This document shows, in pieces, positions 36,075 through 44,342 of a stretch of 51,485 bases of DNA. The notes below the pieces were generated by a model that saw only the letters and a program-made list of their open reading frames with translations, did no database searches and had not been told where the DNA came from. Numbering within the stretch: the first letter of the stretch is position 1; every line of letters begins with the position of its first letter. Origin of the DNA: Acidovorax sp. (GTDB lineage Bacteria > Pseudomonadota > Gammaproteobacteria > Burkholderiales > Burkholderiaceae_C); assembly GCA_004210805.1 (NCBI GenBank), contig SDXZ01000048.1, positions 1 to 51,485 on the forward strand, written 5' to 3'. Made by a program: the position numbers and the translations under genes.

Positions 36075-37799
36075 CTACACCTGCGCGCCCTCGACCAGAA
36101 ACTGCACCTTGCGCTCGCCCTTCCACTCGTTCACATCGAGCCGGAAGGCCAGCAGCACACGCGCGGGCAGTTGCTCGGTGTGGCCGAACCAGATGGCATC
36201 CACCGGGTTGCCCTGGTGCATGAGCTTGATCGACAGGTGGTTCTTGGCCTCGCCGACCAGGCGCTGGCTCACGATCTGCACCTCTTCGCTGAAGGTGGGG
36301 GGCGCAAAACCCTGGCCCCAGACCTCGTGGTGCAGGGTGTCCACCATGTCGGCGCGGCAGTATTCGGGGGCCAGGGGTCCGTCCGTCTCGATGCGGCGGG
36401 TGAGGGTGGCGGCGTCCAGCCACTCCTGCGCCACCTGGGCCAGGGCGCGCTCAAACAGCTCGAAAGCTTCTTCGGCCACCGTGCAGCCCGCCGCCATGGC
36501 GTGGCCGCCAAACTTGAGGATCACGCCCGGGTGGCGCTTGGCCACCAGGTCGAGCGCATCGCGCAGATGAAAGCCGGGGATCGAGCGACCCGAGCCTTTG
36601 AGCTCGTGCTCCTTGCCCGGCGCGCTGCTGGCTGCAAACACAAAGGTCGGGCGGTGCAGCTTGTCCTTGATGCGGCTGGCCACGATGCCGACCACGCCTT
36701 CGTGAAAATCGGGGTCGAACACGCTGATCGCCGGCGGCGGTTCTTCATCTTCCTGGAACAGGCTCTCGGCCATCAGCATGGCCTGCTCGCGCATGCCGCC
36801 TTCAATCTCGCGGCGCTCGCGGTTGATGCCATCGAGCGTGGCGGCCAGCTCGGCGGCGCGGCCCGCGTCGTCGGTCAGCAGGCATTCAATGCCCAGCGTC
36901 ATGTCGGCCAGGCGGCCTGCGGCGTTGATGCGCGGGCCCAAAGCAAAGCCGAAGTCGAATGTGGTGGCCACGGGCGCCTTGCGGCCGGCGGCGTGGAACA
37001 GTGCGGCCACGCCGGCCGGCATCTGGCCCGCGCGGATGCGCCGCAAGCCCTGCGCGACCAAGCGGCGGTTGTTGGCGTCGAGCTTGACCACGTCAGCCAC
37101 GGTGCCCAGCGCCACCAAGGTGAGCAGCGGGTCGAGCTTGGGTTGGCTGGCCGCATCAAACACGCCCCGCGCCCGCAGCTCGGCGCGCAGCGCCAGCAGC
37201 ACATAAAACATCACGCCCACGCCGGCCATGGACTTGCTCTCGAACGTGCAGCCGGGCTGGTTGGGGTTGACGATGGCGTCGGCCACCGGCAGCTCGGGGC
37301 CGGGCAGGTGGTGGTCGGTGACGACCACGGTGAGGCCCAGCGCCTTGGCCTCGGCCACGCCCTCTACGCTGGCGATGCCGTTGTCCACCGTAATCAGCAC
37401 GTCGGCGCCGCGCTCGGCCACGCGGCGGGCGATGGATGCGGTGAGGCCGTAGCCGTCGGTCACGCGGTCGGGCACCAGGTAGTCCACATGCTGCGCGCCC
37501 AGCAGCCGCAGCCCGCGCACGCCCACAGCGCAGGCGGTGGCGCCGTCGCAGTCGTAGTCGGCCACGATCACGAGGCGTTTGTTCTGCGCCATGGCGTCAG
37601 CCAGCAGCCGGGCGGCGGTCTCAACGCCCTTGAGGCCCTTGTCGCCACTGGGCGGCAGCAGCCGGGCCAGGCCGTCGTCCAGCTCGTCCTTGCCTCGCAC
37701 GCCGCGCGCCGCGTACAGGCGCGCCAGCAGCGGGTGCACGCCGGCCTGTTCCAGCGCCCAGGCGGCGCGGGGGGGAATGTCTCTTGCTATTATTTTCAT
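36075..37799 (-). CDS. recJ: single-stranded-DNA-specific exonuclease RecJ
   Basis: The 574-residue 5'-3' exonuclease acts in recombination and mismatch repair. It shows the DHH-family motifs VADYDCDGATA (80-90), ITVDNGIAS, VTDHHLPG with D162-H163-H164, FALGPRINAAGRL, and the DHHA1 portion with FGGHAMAAGCT. The ATG at 37799 overlaps the upstream gene's stop (ATGA). The first codons (MKIIAR) are encoded within dispersed repeat copy 6, although the conserved N-terminal region begins directly after, so the start is plausible. Confidence 0.95.
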   Translation of the reverse strand: MKIIARDIPPRAAWALEQAGVHPLLARLYAARGVRGKDELDDGLARLLPPSGDKGLKGVETAARLLADAMAQNKRLVIVADYDCDGATACAVGVRGLRLLGAQHVDYLVPDRVTDGYGLTASIARRVAERGADVLITVDNGIASVEGVAEAKALGLTVVVTDHHLPGPELPVADAIVNPNQPGCTFESKSMAGVGVMFYVLLALRAELRARGVFDAASQPKLDPLLTLVALGTVADVVKLDANNRRLVAQGLRRIRAGQMPAGVAALFHAAGRKAPVATTFDFGFALGPRINAAGRLADMTLGIECLLTDDAGRAAELAATLDGINRERREIEGGMREQAMLMAESLFQEDEEPPPAISVFDPDFHEGVVGIVASRIKDKLHRPTFVFAASSAPGKEHELKGSGRSIPGFHLRDALDLVAKRHPGVILKFGGHAMAAGCTVAEEAFELFERALAQVAQEWLDAATLTRRIETDGPLAPEYCRADMVDTLHHEVWGQGFAPPTFSEEVQIVSQRLVGEAKNHLSIKLMHQGNPVDAIWFGHTEQLPARVLLAFRLDVNEWKGERKVQFLVEGAQV

Positions 37800-37853
37800 A
37801 GCTGCTCGCGCACGTCCATAAAGCGCTGGGGCCTGAAAATGCTTTGAAAACGC
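37784..37853 (+). repeat. dispersed ~65-bp repeat, copy 6, inside two coding ends
   Basis: Read on the plus strand: TTGCTATTATTTTCATAGCT, then AAGCGCTGGGGCC and GAAAATGCTTTGAAAAC match the family. On the minus strand this DNA encodes the last about 18 residues of the COG4255-like protein and the first residues of RecJ. Confidence 0.75.
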
Positions 37854-38752
37854 TGGACCAGCGTGCGGGGTGCGGTGTGGAAGGCCAGCGCATTGCGCTC
37901 GCCGCAGAGCGTGAGCGACACGGCCGCGCCGGCTTCGGCCTTACGCAGCAGGTCGGCCACGGGGCCAGCGTCCAGCGCCGCCCAGGCCGCGGCCCAGGCG
38001 CGCCAGTCTTCGTTGACTGCGGCGTCGCGCAAGGTGGAGGGCACCGTCGGGGCAGGGGTTGCTGAAGGCGCAGGCGAAGGCAATGGACCCGTGCCATGCA
38101 CCCAGAACGAGTTGATCACCGGCAGTCCGCGCTCCGAGCGCTCGTCGTTGAAGGCGTGGGTGTAGAGCAGCATCTGCATCTCGCTGTGCAGTCGGTGCAA
38201 CGTGCGGGCCTCTTTCACATCCGGCATCCAGGCGCGCACGTCGCGCTGCAGCACGCGCTCCAGCGAGGCGGTGGCAAGCTGGGCAAACAGTGGGCCGCTG
38301 GCCAGCCAGCGTGTGGGCTGGTCGTAGTGCAGGGCGATGCCGTCTTCGGCAAACCAGGGGGACACGATGGCCAGCAGCGCGCGCGATGCGGCCTCGTCCA
38401 GCGCGAGCTGCTCGGGGCCGCGCAGCGTGACATGGTCGGTGCTGACCTGCCACTGGCAGGGCGTGACGAACGCCCAGGCCTCGCCGTCTGTCGGCTGGCC
38501 TTGCTGGTGGCGATGCCATGCGGCCCAGGGGATGCGGCCGTCTTGCGCGGGGAGGCCCAGGGCGCGCGCCAGGGCACGTTCGTGGGGGGCGGAGAAACTG
38601 GTTTCCTCGCCACTGTCGCTGTGGCCGGGGTAGGGGCTGAGCCGGGCCAAAAGCCGGTCCAGATGCGGCAGGGCCAGGCCCTGCAGGGCTTGCTGGCATC
38701 CCAGGGAGGCGCTGGCGGCGTAGGGAATGAGCAAATGGTGGGTGTCCGACAT
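37796..38752 (-). CDS. conserved protein, COG4255-like (phosphoglycerate-mutase-like)
   Basis: The 318-residue soluble protein starts MSDTHHLLIPYAAS and contains conserved-looking blocks DGRIPWAAWH, LHYDQPTRWLAS, RTLHRLHSEMQMLLYTHAFN and VINSFWVHGTG. Proteins of this type are found next to recJ in Burkholderiales and are sometimes named phosphoglycerate mutase, but I see no classical catalytic motif and would not assign an enzyme activity. I chose the ATG at 38752; the frame is open to 40393 only because it is antisense to lolC and lolD. It overlaps recJ by 4 nt. Confidence 0.72.
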   Translation of the reverse strand: MSDTHHLLIPYAASASLGCQQALQGLALPHLDRLLARLSPYPGHSDSGEETSFSAPHERALARALGLPAQDGRIPWAAWHRHQQGQPTDGEAWAFVTPCQWQVSTDHVTLRGPEQLALDEAASRALLAIVSPWFAEDGIALHYDQPTRWLASGPLFAQLATASLERVLQRDVRAWMPDVKEARTLHRLHSEMQMLLYTHAFNDERSERGLPVINSFWVHGTGPLPSPAPSATPAPTVPSTLRDAAVNEDWRAWAAAWAALDAGPVADLLRKAEAGAAVSLTLCGERNALAFHTAPRTLVQRFQSIFRPQRFMDVREQL

Positions 38753-38833
38753 GGGCCTATTGTCCGGGATGCCACAATCTGCCCCGGCCCGTGGCGTGCA
38801 TTCCGCACTGCGCTGGCCCTTTCTTTTTGATCC

Positions 38834-40087
38834 ATGAAAATCCCCTACGAACTGGCCCTGGGCTGGCGCTACACGCGCGCTGGCCGCGCTACGCGGCGCA
38901 ACGGCTTCATCTCGTTCATCTCGGGCGTGTCCATGTTGGGCATTGCACTCGGGGTGGCGGCGCTCATCATCGTGCTCTCGGTGATGAACGGCTTCCAGAA
39001 GGAAGTGCGCGACCGCATGCTCAGCGTGGTCTCGCACATCGAGATCTTTGCGCCCCAGGGCGCGGCCCTGGCCGACCCGGCACGCACGCTGGCCGAGGCC
39101 AAGCAGAACCCCAACGTGGTGGGCGCTGCGCCGTTTGTGGCGGCCCAGGCGCTGCTGGCACGGGGTGAGGACATGAAGGGCGCGCTGGTGCGCGGCATCG
39201 ACCCGGCGCTCGAAGGCGCGGTGACCGACCTGGCCGCTGCCAATGAGCAGGTGCTCAATCAGCTGGTGCCCGGTGAATTCCGCGTGGTGCTGGGCGGTGA
39301 ACTGGCCCGCGCCTTGGGCGTGCGCGCTGGCGATGTGGTCACGCTCATCGCGCCCGCAGGCCAGGTCACCCCGGCGGGAGTGGTGCCGCGCCTCAAGCAG
39401 ATGACGGTGGCCGGCACGTTCGACTCGGGCCACTACGAATACGACTCGGCCCTGGTGCTGCTGCACCACGAGGACGCGCAGCGCATCTTCCGCCTGGAAG
39501 GCCCCACGGGCGTGCGCCTGAAGCTCAAGGACCTGCACATGGCGCGCGAGGTGGCCCAGCAGCTGGCGGGCAGTCTGAGCGGCCAATTGCTGATCCGCGA
39601 CTGGACCCAACAAAACCGCACCTGGTTCGCGGCCGTTCAGCTCGAAAAACGCATGATGTTCATCATCCTCACGCTGATCGTGGCCGTGGCCGCGTTCAAC
39701 CTGGTCTCTACCCTGGTGATGACGGTGACCGACAAGCGCGCCGACATTGCGATCCTGCGCACGCTGGGGGCGAGCCCGAAAAGCATCATGGGCATCTTTG
39801 TGGTGCAGGGCGCCATGGTGGGCGTGATCGGCACGGCTGTGGGCCTGCTGCTGGGCCTGGGGATCGCGTTCAACATCGACGTGATCGTGCCGACCATCGA
39901 GAAGGCGCTGAACGCGAGCTTCTTGCCCAAGGACATCTACCTCATCAGCAAGATGCCCAGCGAGCCGCAAAGCAGCGACATCCTGCCCATCGGCATCATC
40001 TCGTTGGTGTTGGCTTTTGTCGCCACCCTGTACCCCAGCTGGCGCGCCAGCCGCGTCAACCCTGCCGAGGCACTTCGCTATGAATAA
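38834..40087 (+). CDS. lolC: lipoprotein-releasing ABC transporter permease LolC/LolE
   Basis: The 417-residue inner-membrane protein frees outer-membrane lipoproteins from the inner membrane for LolA. Topology is one N-terminal helix (about 30-52 in [20 protein letters not shown]), a large periplasmic domain (about 55-265) and three C-terminal helices (about 272-400) of the MacB/FtsX type. The N-terminal [11 protein letters not shown] and C-terminal [18 protein letters not shown] are diagnostic. Only one permease gene is present, so a homodimeric LolF-like arrangement or a second gene elsewhere is possible. Confidence 0.94.
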   Translation: MKIPYELALGWRYTRAGRATRRNGFISFISGVSMLGIALGVAALIIVLSVMNGFQKEVRDRMLSVVSHIEIFAPQGAALADPARTLAEAKQNPNVVGAAPFVAAQALLARGEDMKGALVRGIDPALEGAVTDLAAANEQVLNQLVPGEFRVVLGGELARALGVRAGDVVTLIAPAGQVTPAGVVPRLKQMTVAGTFDSGHYEYDSALVLLHHEDAQRIFRLEGPTGVRLKLKDLHMAREVAQQLAGSLSGQLLIRDWTQQNRTWFAAVQLEKRMMFIILTLIVAVAAFNLVSTLVMTVTDKRADIAILRTLGASPKSIMGIFVVQGAMVGVIGTAVGLLLGLGIAFNIDVIVPTIEKALNASFLPKDIYLISKMPSEPQSSDILPIGIISLVLAFVATLYPSWRASRVNPAEALRYE

Positions 40088-40145
40088 TGTAGCTACTAGC
40101 GCAGTACCATCAAGCGCTGGAGGCCAAAATGGCTTGAAAAACCAG
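40079..40145 (+). repeat. dispersed ~65-bp repeat, copy 5, at the lolC/lolD junction
   Basis: TAATGTAGCTACTAGCGCAG, then AAGCGCTGGAGGCC and AAAATGGCTTGAAAAACC match the family. It covers the lolC stop and the first about 20 codons of lolD. Confidence 0.78.
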
Positions 40146-40811
40146 GTCGTACTGGAAGCCCGTGGCATCACCAAGCGCTTTACCGAAGGCCGCCTGGACG
40201 TGACCGTGCTGCAGGGCGTGGACCTGCAGATCCATGCCGGCGAAACGCTGGCCATCGTCGGCGCGTCGGGCTCGGGCAAGAGCACGCTGCTGCACCTCCT
40301 TGGCGGACTGGATGCGCCGACGTCAGGCACCGTGCGGCTGAAGGGCGACGAAATGTCCTCGCTGTCGGCAGAACGCCAGGGCCAGCTGCGCAACCAGCAC
40401 CTGGGTTTTATCTACCAGTTCCACCACCTGTTGCCTGAGTTCAGCGCGCTGGACAACGTGGCCATGCCGCTGCGCATCCGCCGCATGCCGCTGGCGCAGT
40501 GCCACGCCGAGGCTGAGCGGGTGCTCACCTCCGTCGGTTTGAAAGAACGCCTGATGCACCGGCCCGCCGAGCTGTCGGGCGGCGAGCGCCAGCGCGTGGC
40601 GATTGCGCGTGCGCTGGTCACGCGGCCCGCCTGTGTGCTGGCCGACGAGCCCACCGGCAACCTGGACCGCACCACGGCAGACGGCGTGTTCGACCTGATG
40701 CTGCAACTGGCGCGCGACCAGGGCACTGCGTTTGTCATGGTCACGCACGATGAGTCGCTGGCCGCGCGCTGCGACCGCGTGGTGCGGCTGGTGCTGGGGC
40801 GGTTAAGTTAG
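40080..40811 (+). CDS. lolD: lipoprotein-releasing ABC transporter ATPase LolD
   Basis: The 243-residue ATPase powers LolC/E. It has Walker [10 protein letters not shown] (61-69), the Q-loop [12 protein letters not shown], signature [15 protein letters not shown], Walker [12 protein letters not shown] and the H-loop VMVTHDE. The ATG at 40080 overlaps lolC by 8 nt. The first about 20 residues ([20 protein letters not shown]) are low complexity and translate repeat copy 5; the conserved LolD core begins at about residue 24 ([11 protein letters not shown]). No alternative in-frame ATG lies between. Confidence 0.95.
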   Translation: MNNVATSAVPSSAGGQNGLKNQVVLEARGITKRFTEGRLDVTVLQGVDLQIHAGETLAIVGASGSGKSTLLHLLGGLDAPTSGTVRLKGDEMSSLSAERQGQLRNQHLGFIYQFHHLLPEFSALDNVAMPLRIRRMPLAQCHAEAERVLTSVGLKERLMHRPAELSGGERQRVAIARALVTRPACVLADEPTGNLDRTTADGVFDLMLQLARDQGTAFVMVTHDESLAARCDRVVRLVLGRLS

Positions 40812-40860
40812 GCAAGCGCGGCCCCACCGCTGAGGCCAGCGTTGCGGGCCGGGGCGCGGC

Positions 40861-41109
40861 TCAGATGCCGAGAATCTTCTTGGCTTCGGCCAGCGATTTC
40901 ATCGAGTCGTCGTGTTTGCCCGCCTTGTGGTGCGCTTCGCCGTCGGCGCGCAGCTGTTTGACCTTGGCGGCGTTGTCTGCCGACAGGCTCGGATTGGTGG
41001 CCAGCTTGGCGTCGATGGCCTTCATTTCGTTGGGGCAGTTGTGGGCCAGTGCTGTGCCGGCCGCCGTGGCGACGAGCACAAAGGCGCACGCTTGGATCAA
41101 AGAACGCAT
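40861..41109 (-). CDS. small exported protein, 82 residues
   Basis: A signal peptide (cleavage after GTALA) precedes a charged helical mature region of about 60 residues starting HNCPNEMKAIDAKLA and containing EAHHKAGKHDDSMKSLAEAK, which resembles a single TPR-like hairpin. The strong ribosome site AGGAGACATCC fixes the ATG at 41109. It is the last gene of the MoxR/DUF58/VWA run, 44 bp after the VWA stop. I recognise no family function. Confidence 0.75.
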   Translation of the reverse strand: MRSLIQACAFVLVATAAGTALAHNCPNEMKAIDAKLATNPSLSADNAAKVKQLRADGEAHHKAGKHDDSMKSLAEAKKILGI

Positions 41110-41153
41110 GGATGTCTCCTGGTTGGCACGTCGTGTCGACGACATGCTGGTTG

Positions 41154-42200
41154 CTACATCACCCTCCCGTACCACCACACCGACAACGCCGCCGCCAGCA
41201 GGGCCAGGGCCGCGCCTGCCAGTGCGAGCAGGGCGGAGATCTCGGTCTCCTTCTTTTCCACCGTAAGGCGTGAGCTGAGGGTCTCGTACACCTTCTTCAG
41301 ATCCGCTGCCGTTGCAGCGTGGAAGTATTCGGCATTGGTGCGGGTGGCCACGGCCTTCAGGGTCTCCTCATCCAGCCGCACACGCATCGACCAGCCCTCA
41401 AAACCGATGGTCTCGCCCTGCACCGTGCCTACCCCCACCGTGTACACCCGCACCCCGCGGTCGGCTGCCCACTTGGCGGCTTCGAGCGGGTCGACGCCGG
41501 TGGTGCGCTGGCCGTCGGTCAGCATGATGATGGCGGCCGAGTTGTAGGAGCCGGGTGCCACCGGGGTGAAAGTCTTGGCCGGGTCCTGCTTGTTGCCGAT
41601 CTCGTCGATGGGCTTGGGGCGCATGGCCTGGCGGCCGCCCAGCGCGGCGATGTCGATCCCGGCGTCGGGGAAGATGGTGGCCAGCGACAGCATGATGCCG
41701 TTGCCTGTGGCCGTGCCGCGCTGCAGCTGAAAGCTGTCGATTGCCTTGACCAGGTCTTCGCGGCTCTGCGTGGGCAGCTGGGCCAGCTGGGCGCTGCCGG
41801 CAAACGCCACGATGCCCACACGCACGTGGCGCGGCAGTTCGGTGATGAAGGCCTTGGCGGCGTTCTGGGCGGCGGTGATGCGGTCGGGCTCCACATCGGT
41901 CGCGCGCATGCTGCCCGAAACATCCATGGCCAGCATGATGGTCTGGTCCTGCGAAGGCAAGGTGATCACCGCCAGCGGCCGGGCGGCAGCCAGCAGCAAT
42001 GCGATCAGCGCCAGCAGGAAGAGCGCGGGCGGGATGTGGCGCCGAAAGCGCTGGCCGGGGCCCAGCGCCTCGCGCACCAGCGACAGGCTGGAGTAGCTCA
42101 GCGCGGTCTTCTTGCGCCGGTGCAGCAGCCACCAGTACAGCAGCACTAAGAGGGGCGCAACCAGCAGCAGCCAGAGCAGGGTGGGCCAGAGAAAAACCAT
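41154..42200 (-). CDS. BatA-like von Willebrand factor A membrane protein
   Basis: The 348-residue protein has two N-terminal helices (about 8-27 and 58-76), a periplasmic or cytosolic-face VWA domain (about 85-300) with the complete MIDAS start D93-V-S95-G-S97, and a C-terminal helix (about 320-342). Proteins of this kind act with MoxR AAA+ ATPases in envelope stress or chaperone-like maturation. It lies 34 bp after the DUF58 gene; the DUF4381 protein often found between them is absent. Confidence 0.92.
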   Translation of the reverse strand: MVFLWPTLLWLLLVAPLLVLLYWWLLHRRKKTALSYSSLSLVREALGPGQRFRRHIPPALFLLALIALLLAAARPLAVITLPSQDQTIMLAMDVSGSMRATDVEPDRITAAQNAAKAFITELPRHVRVGIVAFAGSAQLAQLPTQSREDLVKAIDSFQLQRGTATGNGIMLSLATIFPDAGIDIAALGGRQAMRPKPIDEIGNKQDPAKTFTPVAPGSYNSAAIIMLTDGQRTTGVDPLEAAKWAADRGVRVYTVGVGTVQGETIGFEGWSMRVRLDEETLKAVATRTNAEYFHAATAADLKKVYETLSSRLTVEKKETEISALLALAGAALALLAAALSVWWYGRVM

Positions 42201-42234
42201 GGTGCGGGTCCTCGGGTGGCGTGTGGGTGGTCGT

Positions 42235-43284
42235 TCAGGCCGCGGCGGGCACGGCCGATGCCCCTGCCAGTGGCGCGATGGTGCGGCCGCGTGGCGTCCG
42301 CACGCGGCGCTGGCGCATGTCCATGAAGCGCAGCAGGGCGTCGACCAGATCGTCGTCCGTGCACAGCTCCAACGTGTCGGCGCCAGCGTGGGTCAGCCCT
42401 TCGCGCAGCGTCGCCTCGCGCTCGGCGGCCAGGCGCGCAAAGCGGCGGCGAAAGCCGGCGTCGTGGGTGTCCACCATCAGTTGTTCGCCGCTTTCGGCAT
42501 CGCGCAGCGTGATCAGGCCGACGTCGGGCAGCTCCAGCTCCAGCGGATCGAGCAGGCGCACGGCCACCACGTCATGCCGCTGGGCGAGCTGGGCCAGGGG
42601 CTTTTCCCAGCCGGGGGCGCTGATGAAATCCGACACCACGAACACGGTGGAGCGGCGGCGCAGGTTGGTGAGCCCTGTCAGCAGCAGCCGGTGCAGCTCA
42701 GTGGCGCCACCGCCCGCTTTGGTGCGCTTGGGCGCGGTTTTTTCGGGGGTCAGCAGCCGGTGCACCAGATGCAGCACGTGGGCGCGGCTGCTGCGGGGTG
42801 GCAGCACGGCATCTACCACGCGTTCGGCCTGGTCGCTGCCGCCGCCGTACAGCATGGCGCCCACGCGGTTGCCGTGGCGCGTGAGCAGGCGCGAGAGCAC
42901 GGCGACAAAGCCGGTCAGGATGTCGCGCTTGGCGTGGCCCGCGGGGCCAAAGCTGATCGACGGGCTCAGGTCGAGCAGGAACCAAGCGGTCATCTCGCGG
43001 TCTTCGGTGAACACGCGCACGTGGGGCACGTTCAGGCGTGCGGTCACGTTCCAGTCGATATGGCGCACATCGTCGTGGGGCTGGTATTCGCGCAGGTCGG
43101 CCAGGTCCAGCCCGCTGCCCCGCATCAGCGTGCGGTAGTCGCCCTGAAGCAGGCCGTCCAGGCGGCGAATCACCTTCCACTCCAGCTCGCGCAGCAGCCG
43201 GTCGGCCTGCCCCGGCAGGGTAGGCAGTGCGTGGACCGTGGCGGAAGGGGCTGCGGGCGGCTTGGTGCTCATGGCGGTCGTCAA
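42235..43284 (-). CDS. DUF58 (MoxR-associated) protein
   Basis: The 349-residue protein has the DUF58 hallmark VRHIDWNVTARLN and a VWA-like region (AWFLLDLSPSISFG), here with an incomplete MIDAS. DUF58 proteins are partners or substrates of MoxR ATPases. The gene starts 6 bp after the moxR-like stop, so coupling is tight. The C-terminal end is Arg/Ala/Pro-rich. Confidence 0.92.
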   Translation of the reverse strand: MTTAMSTKPPAAPSATVHALPTLPGQADRLLRELEWKVIRRLDGLLQGDYRTLMRGSGLDLADLREYQPHDDVRHIDWNVTARLNVPHVRVFTEDREMTAWFLLDLSPSISFGPAGHAKRDILTGFVAVLSRLLTRHGNRVGAMLYGGGSDQAERVVDAVLPPRSSRAHVLHLVHRLLTPEKTAPKRTKAGGGATELHRLLLTGLTNLRRRSTVFVVSDFISAPGWEKPLAQLAQRHDVVAVRLLDPLELELPDVGLITLRDAESGEQLMVDTHDAGFRRRFARLAAEREATLREGLTHAGADTLELCTDDDLVDALLRFMDMRQRRVRTPRGRTIAPLAGASAVPAAA

Positions 43285-43290
43285 AAAAGT

Positions 43291-44307
43291 TCAGGCAACT
43301 TTTTGCTCGTGGTGCAAGGGGCGTGCAGGCGCAGGAATCTTGGCCATGATCTTCTGGATCAGTGCGTCGGCGTCCAGCCCCTCGGAGAGCGCCTCGTACG
43401 ACAGCGCAACGCGGTGGCGCAGCACATCGGCGGCCAGGTCGGTCATGTCCTCGGGCAGCACGTAGTTGCGCCCGCGCAGCATGGCCAGGGCCTGCGCGCC
43501 TTCGGCCAGCGCAATCGTGGCGCGCGGGCTGGCGCCGCAGCTGATGAAACCGGCCAGCTCTTTCAAGCCGTGCCGCGCCGGCACGCGCGTGGCGGCCACC
43601 AGCTTGACGGCGTACTGCAGCATGGACGGGTCCACATACACCGTGCGGCACTCGGCCTGCAGCACGGCCAGCTGGGCGGTGGTGGCCACGGGCAACACCT
43701 GTACGGGCAGGTCGAGCGCCCGCTGTGCGATCACGAACTCTTCCTCTTCGGTGGGGTAGCCCAGCAGCACCTTCATCATGAAGCGGTCCACCTGGGCCTC
43801 GGGCAGCGCGTAGGTGCCTTCGGTCTCGATCGGGTTTTGCGTGGCCATCACGAGGAAGGGCTCGGGCACCTTGTGCGTCTCGCCGGCAATCGTGACCTGG
43901 CGCTCCTGCATGACCTCGAGCAGGGCGCTTTGCACCTTGGCGGGCGCGCGATTGATTTCATCGGCCAGGAGCAGGTGGGTGAACACCGGGCCCAGGGCCG
44001 TGCTGAATTCACCCGTCTTCTGGTTGTACATGCGGGTGCCTACCAGGTCAGCGGGCACCAGGTCGGGCGTGAACTGGATGCGCTTGAAGCTGCCCTGAAT
44101 GGTGCTGGCCAGCGTCTTCACGGTCAGCGTCTTGGCCAGGCCTGGCACGCCCTCGACCAGCAAATGGCCCTGGGCGAGCATGGCGACCATCACGCGCTCC
44201 AGAAAGCGGTCCTGGCCCACCACCACGCGCTTGACTTCGTAGAGCACCTGTTCCATCAAGGTGGCGGTGGAGGCGTTGGTGGCATGGGGCGATGGGGTGG
44301 ATTCCAT
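43291..44307 (-). CDS. MoxR-family AAA+ ATPase
   Basis: The 338-residue chaperone-like ATPase has Walker A GVPGLAKT (53-60), Walker B LLLADEINRAP, the sensor region VMATQNPIETEGTYALPEAQ and arginine-finger region DRFMMKV. It is followed by DUF58 and VWA genes, the standard MoxR operon, and preceded by a trypsin-like protease gene 35 bp upstream. By analogy it folds, activates or delivers a metal-dependent partner such as the VWA protein. Confidence 0.95.
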   Translation of the reverse strand: MESTPSPHATNASTATLMEQVLYEVKRVVVGQDRFLERVMVAMLAQGHLLVEGVPGLAKTLTVKTLASTIQGSFKRIQFTPDLVPADLVGTRMYNQKTGEFSTALGPVFTHLLLADEINRAPAKVQSALLEVMQERQVTIAGETHKVPEPFLVMATQNPIETEGTYALPEAQVDRFMMKVLLGYPTEEEEFVIAQRALDLPVQVLPVATTAQLAVLQAECRTVYVDPSMLQYAVKLVAATRVPARHGLKELAGFISCGASPRATIALAEGAQALAMLRGRNYVLPEDMTDLAADVLRHRVALSYEALSEGLDADALIQKIMAKIPAPARPLHHEQKVA

Positions 44308-44342
44308 GGGGCTCCTTGAGGAAGACGGGTCGATAGGCAGGG

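Noticed and set aside
36006-37847. 613-codon plus-strand open frame opposite recJ
   Set aside because: It is a mirror of a strongly conserved RecJ; composition is His/Gly/Ala-rich and no motif is present.
42112-44319. 735-codon plus-strand open frame opposite DUF58 and MoxR
   Set aside because: It spans two recognised genes on the other strand and has antisense-type composition.
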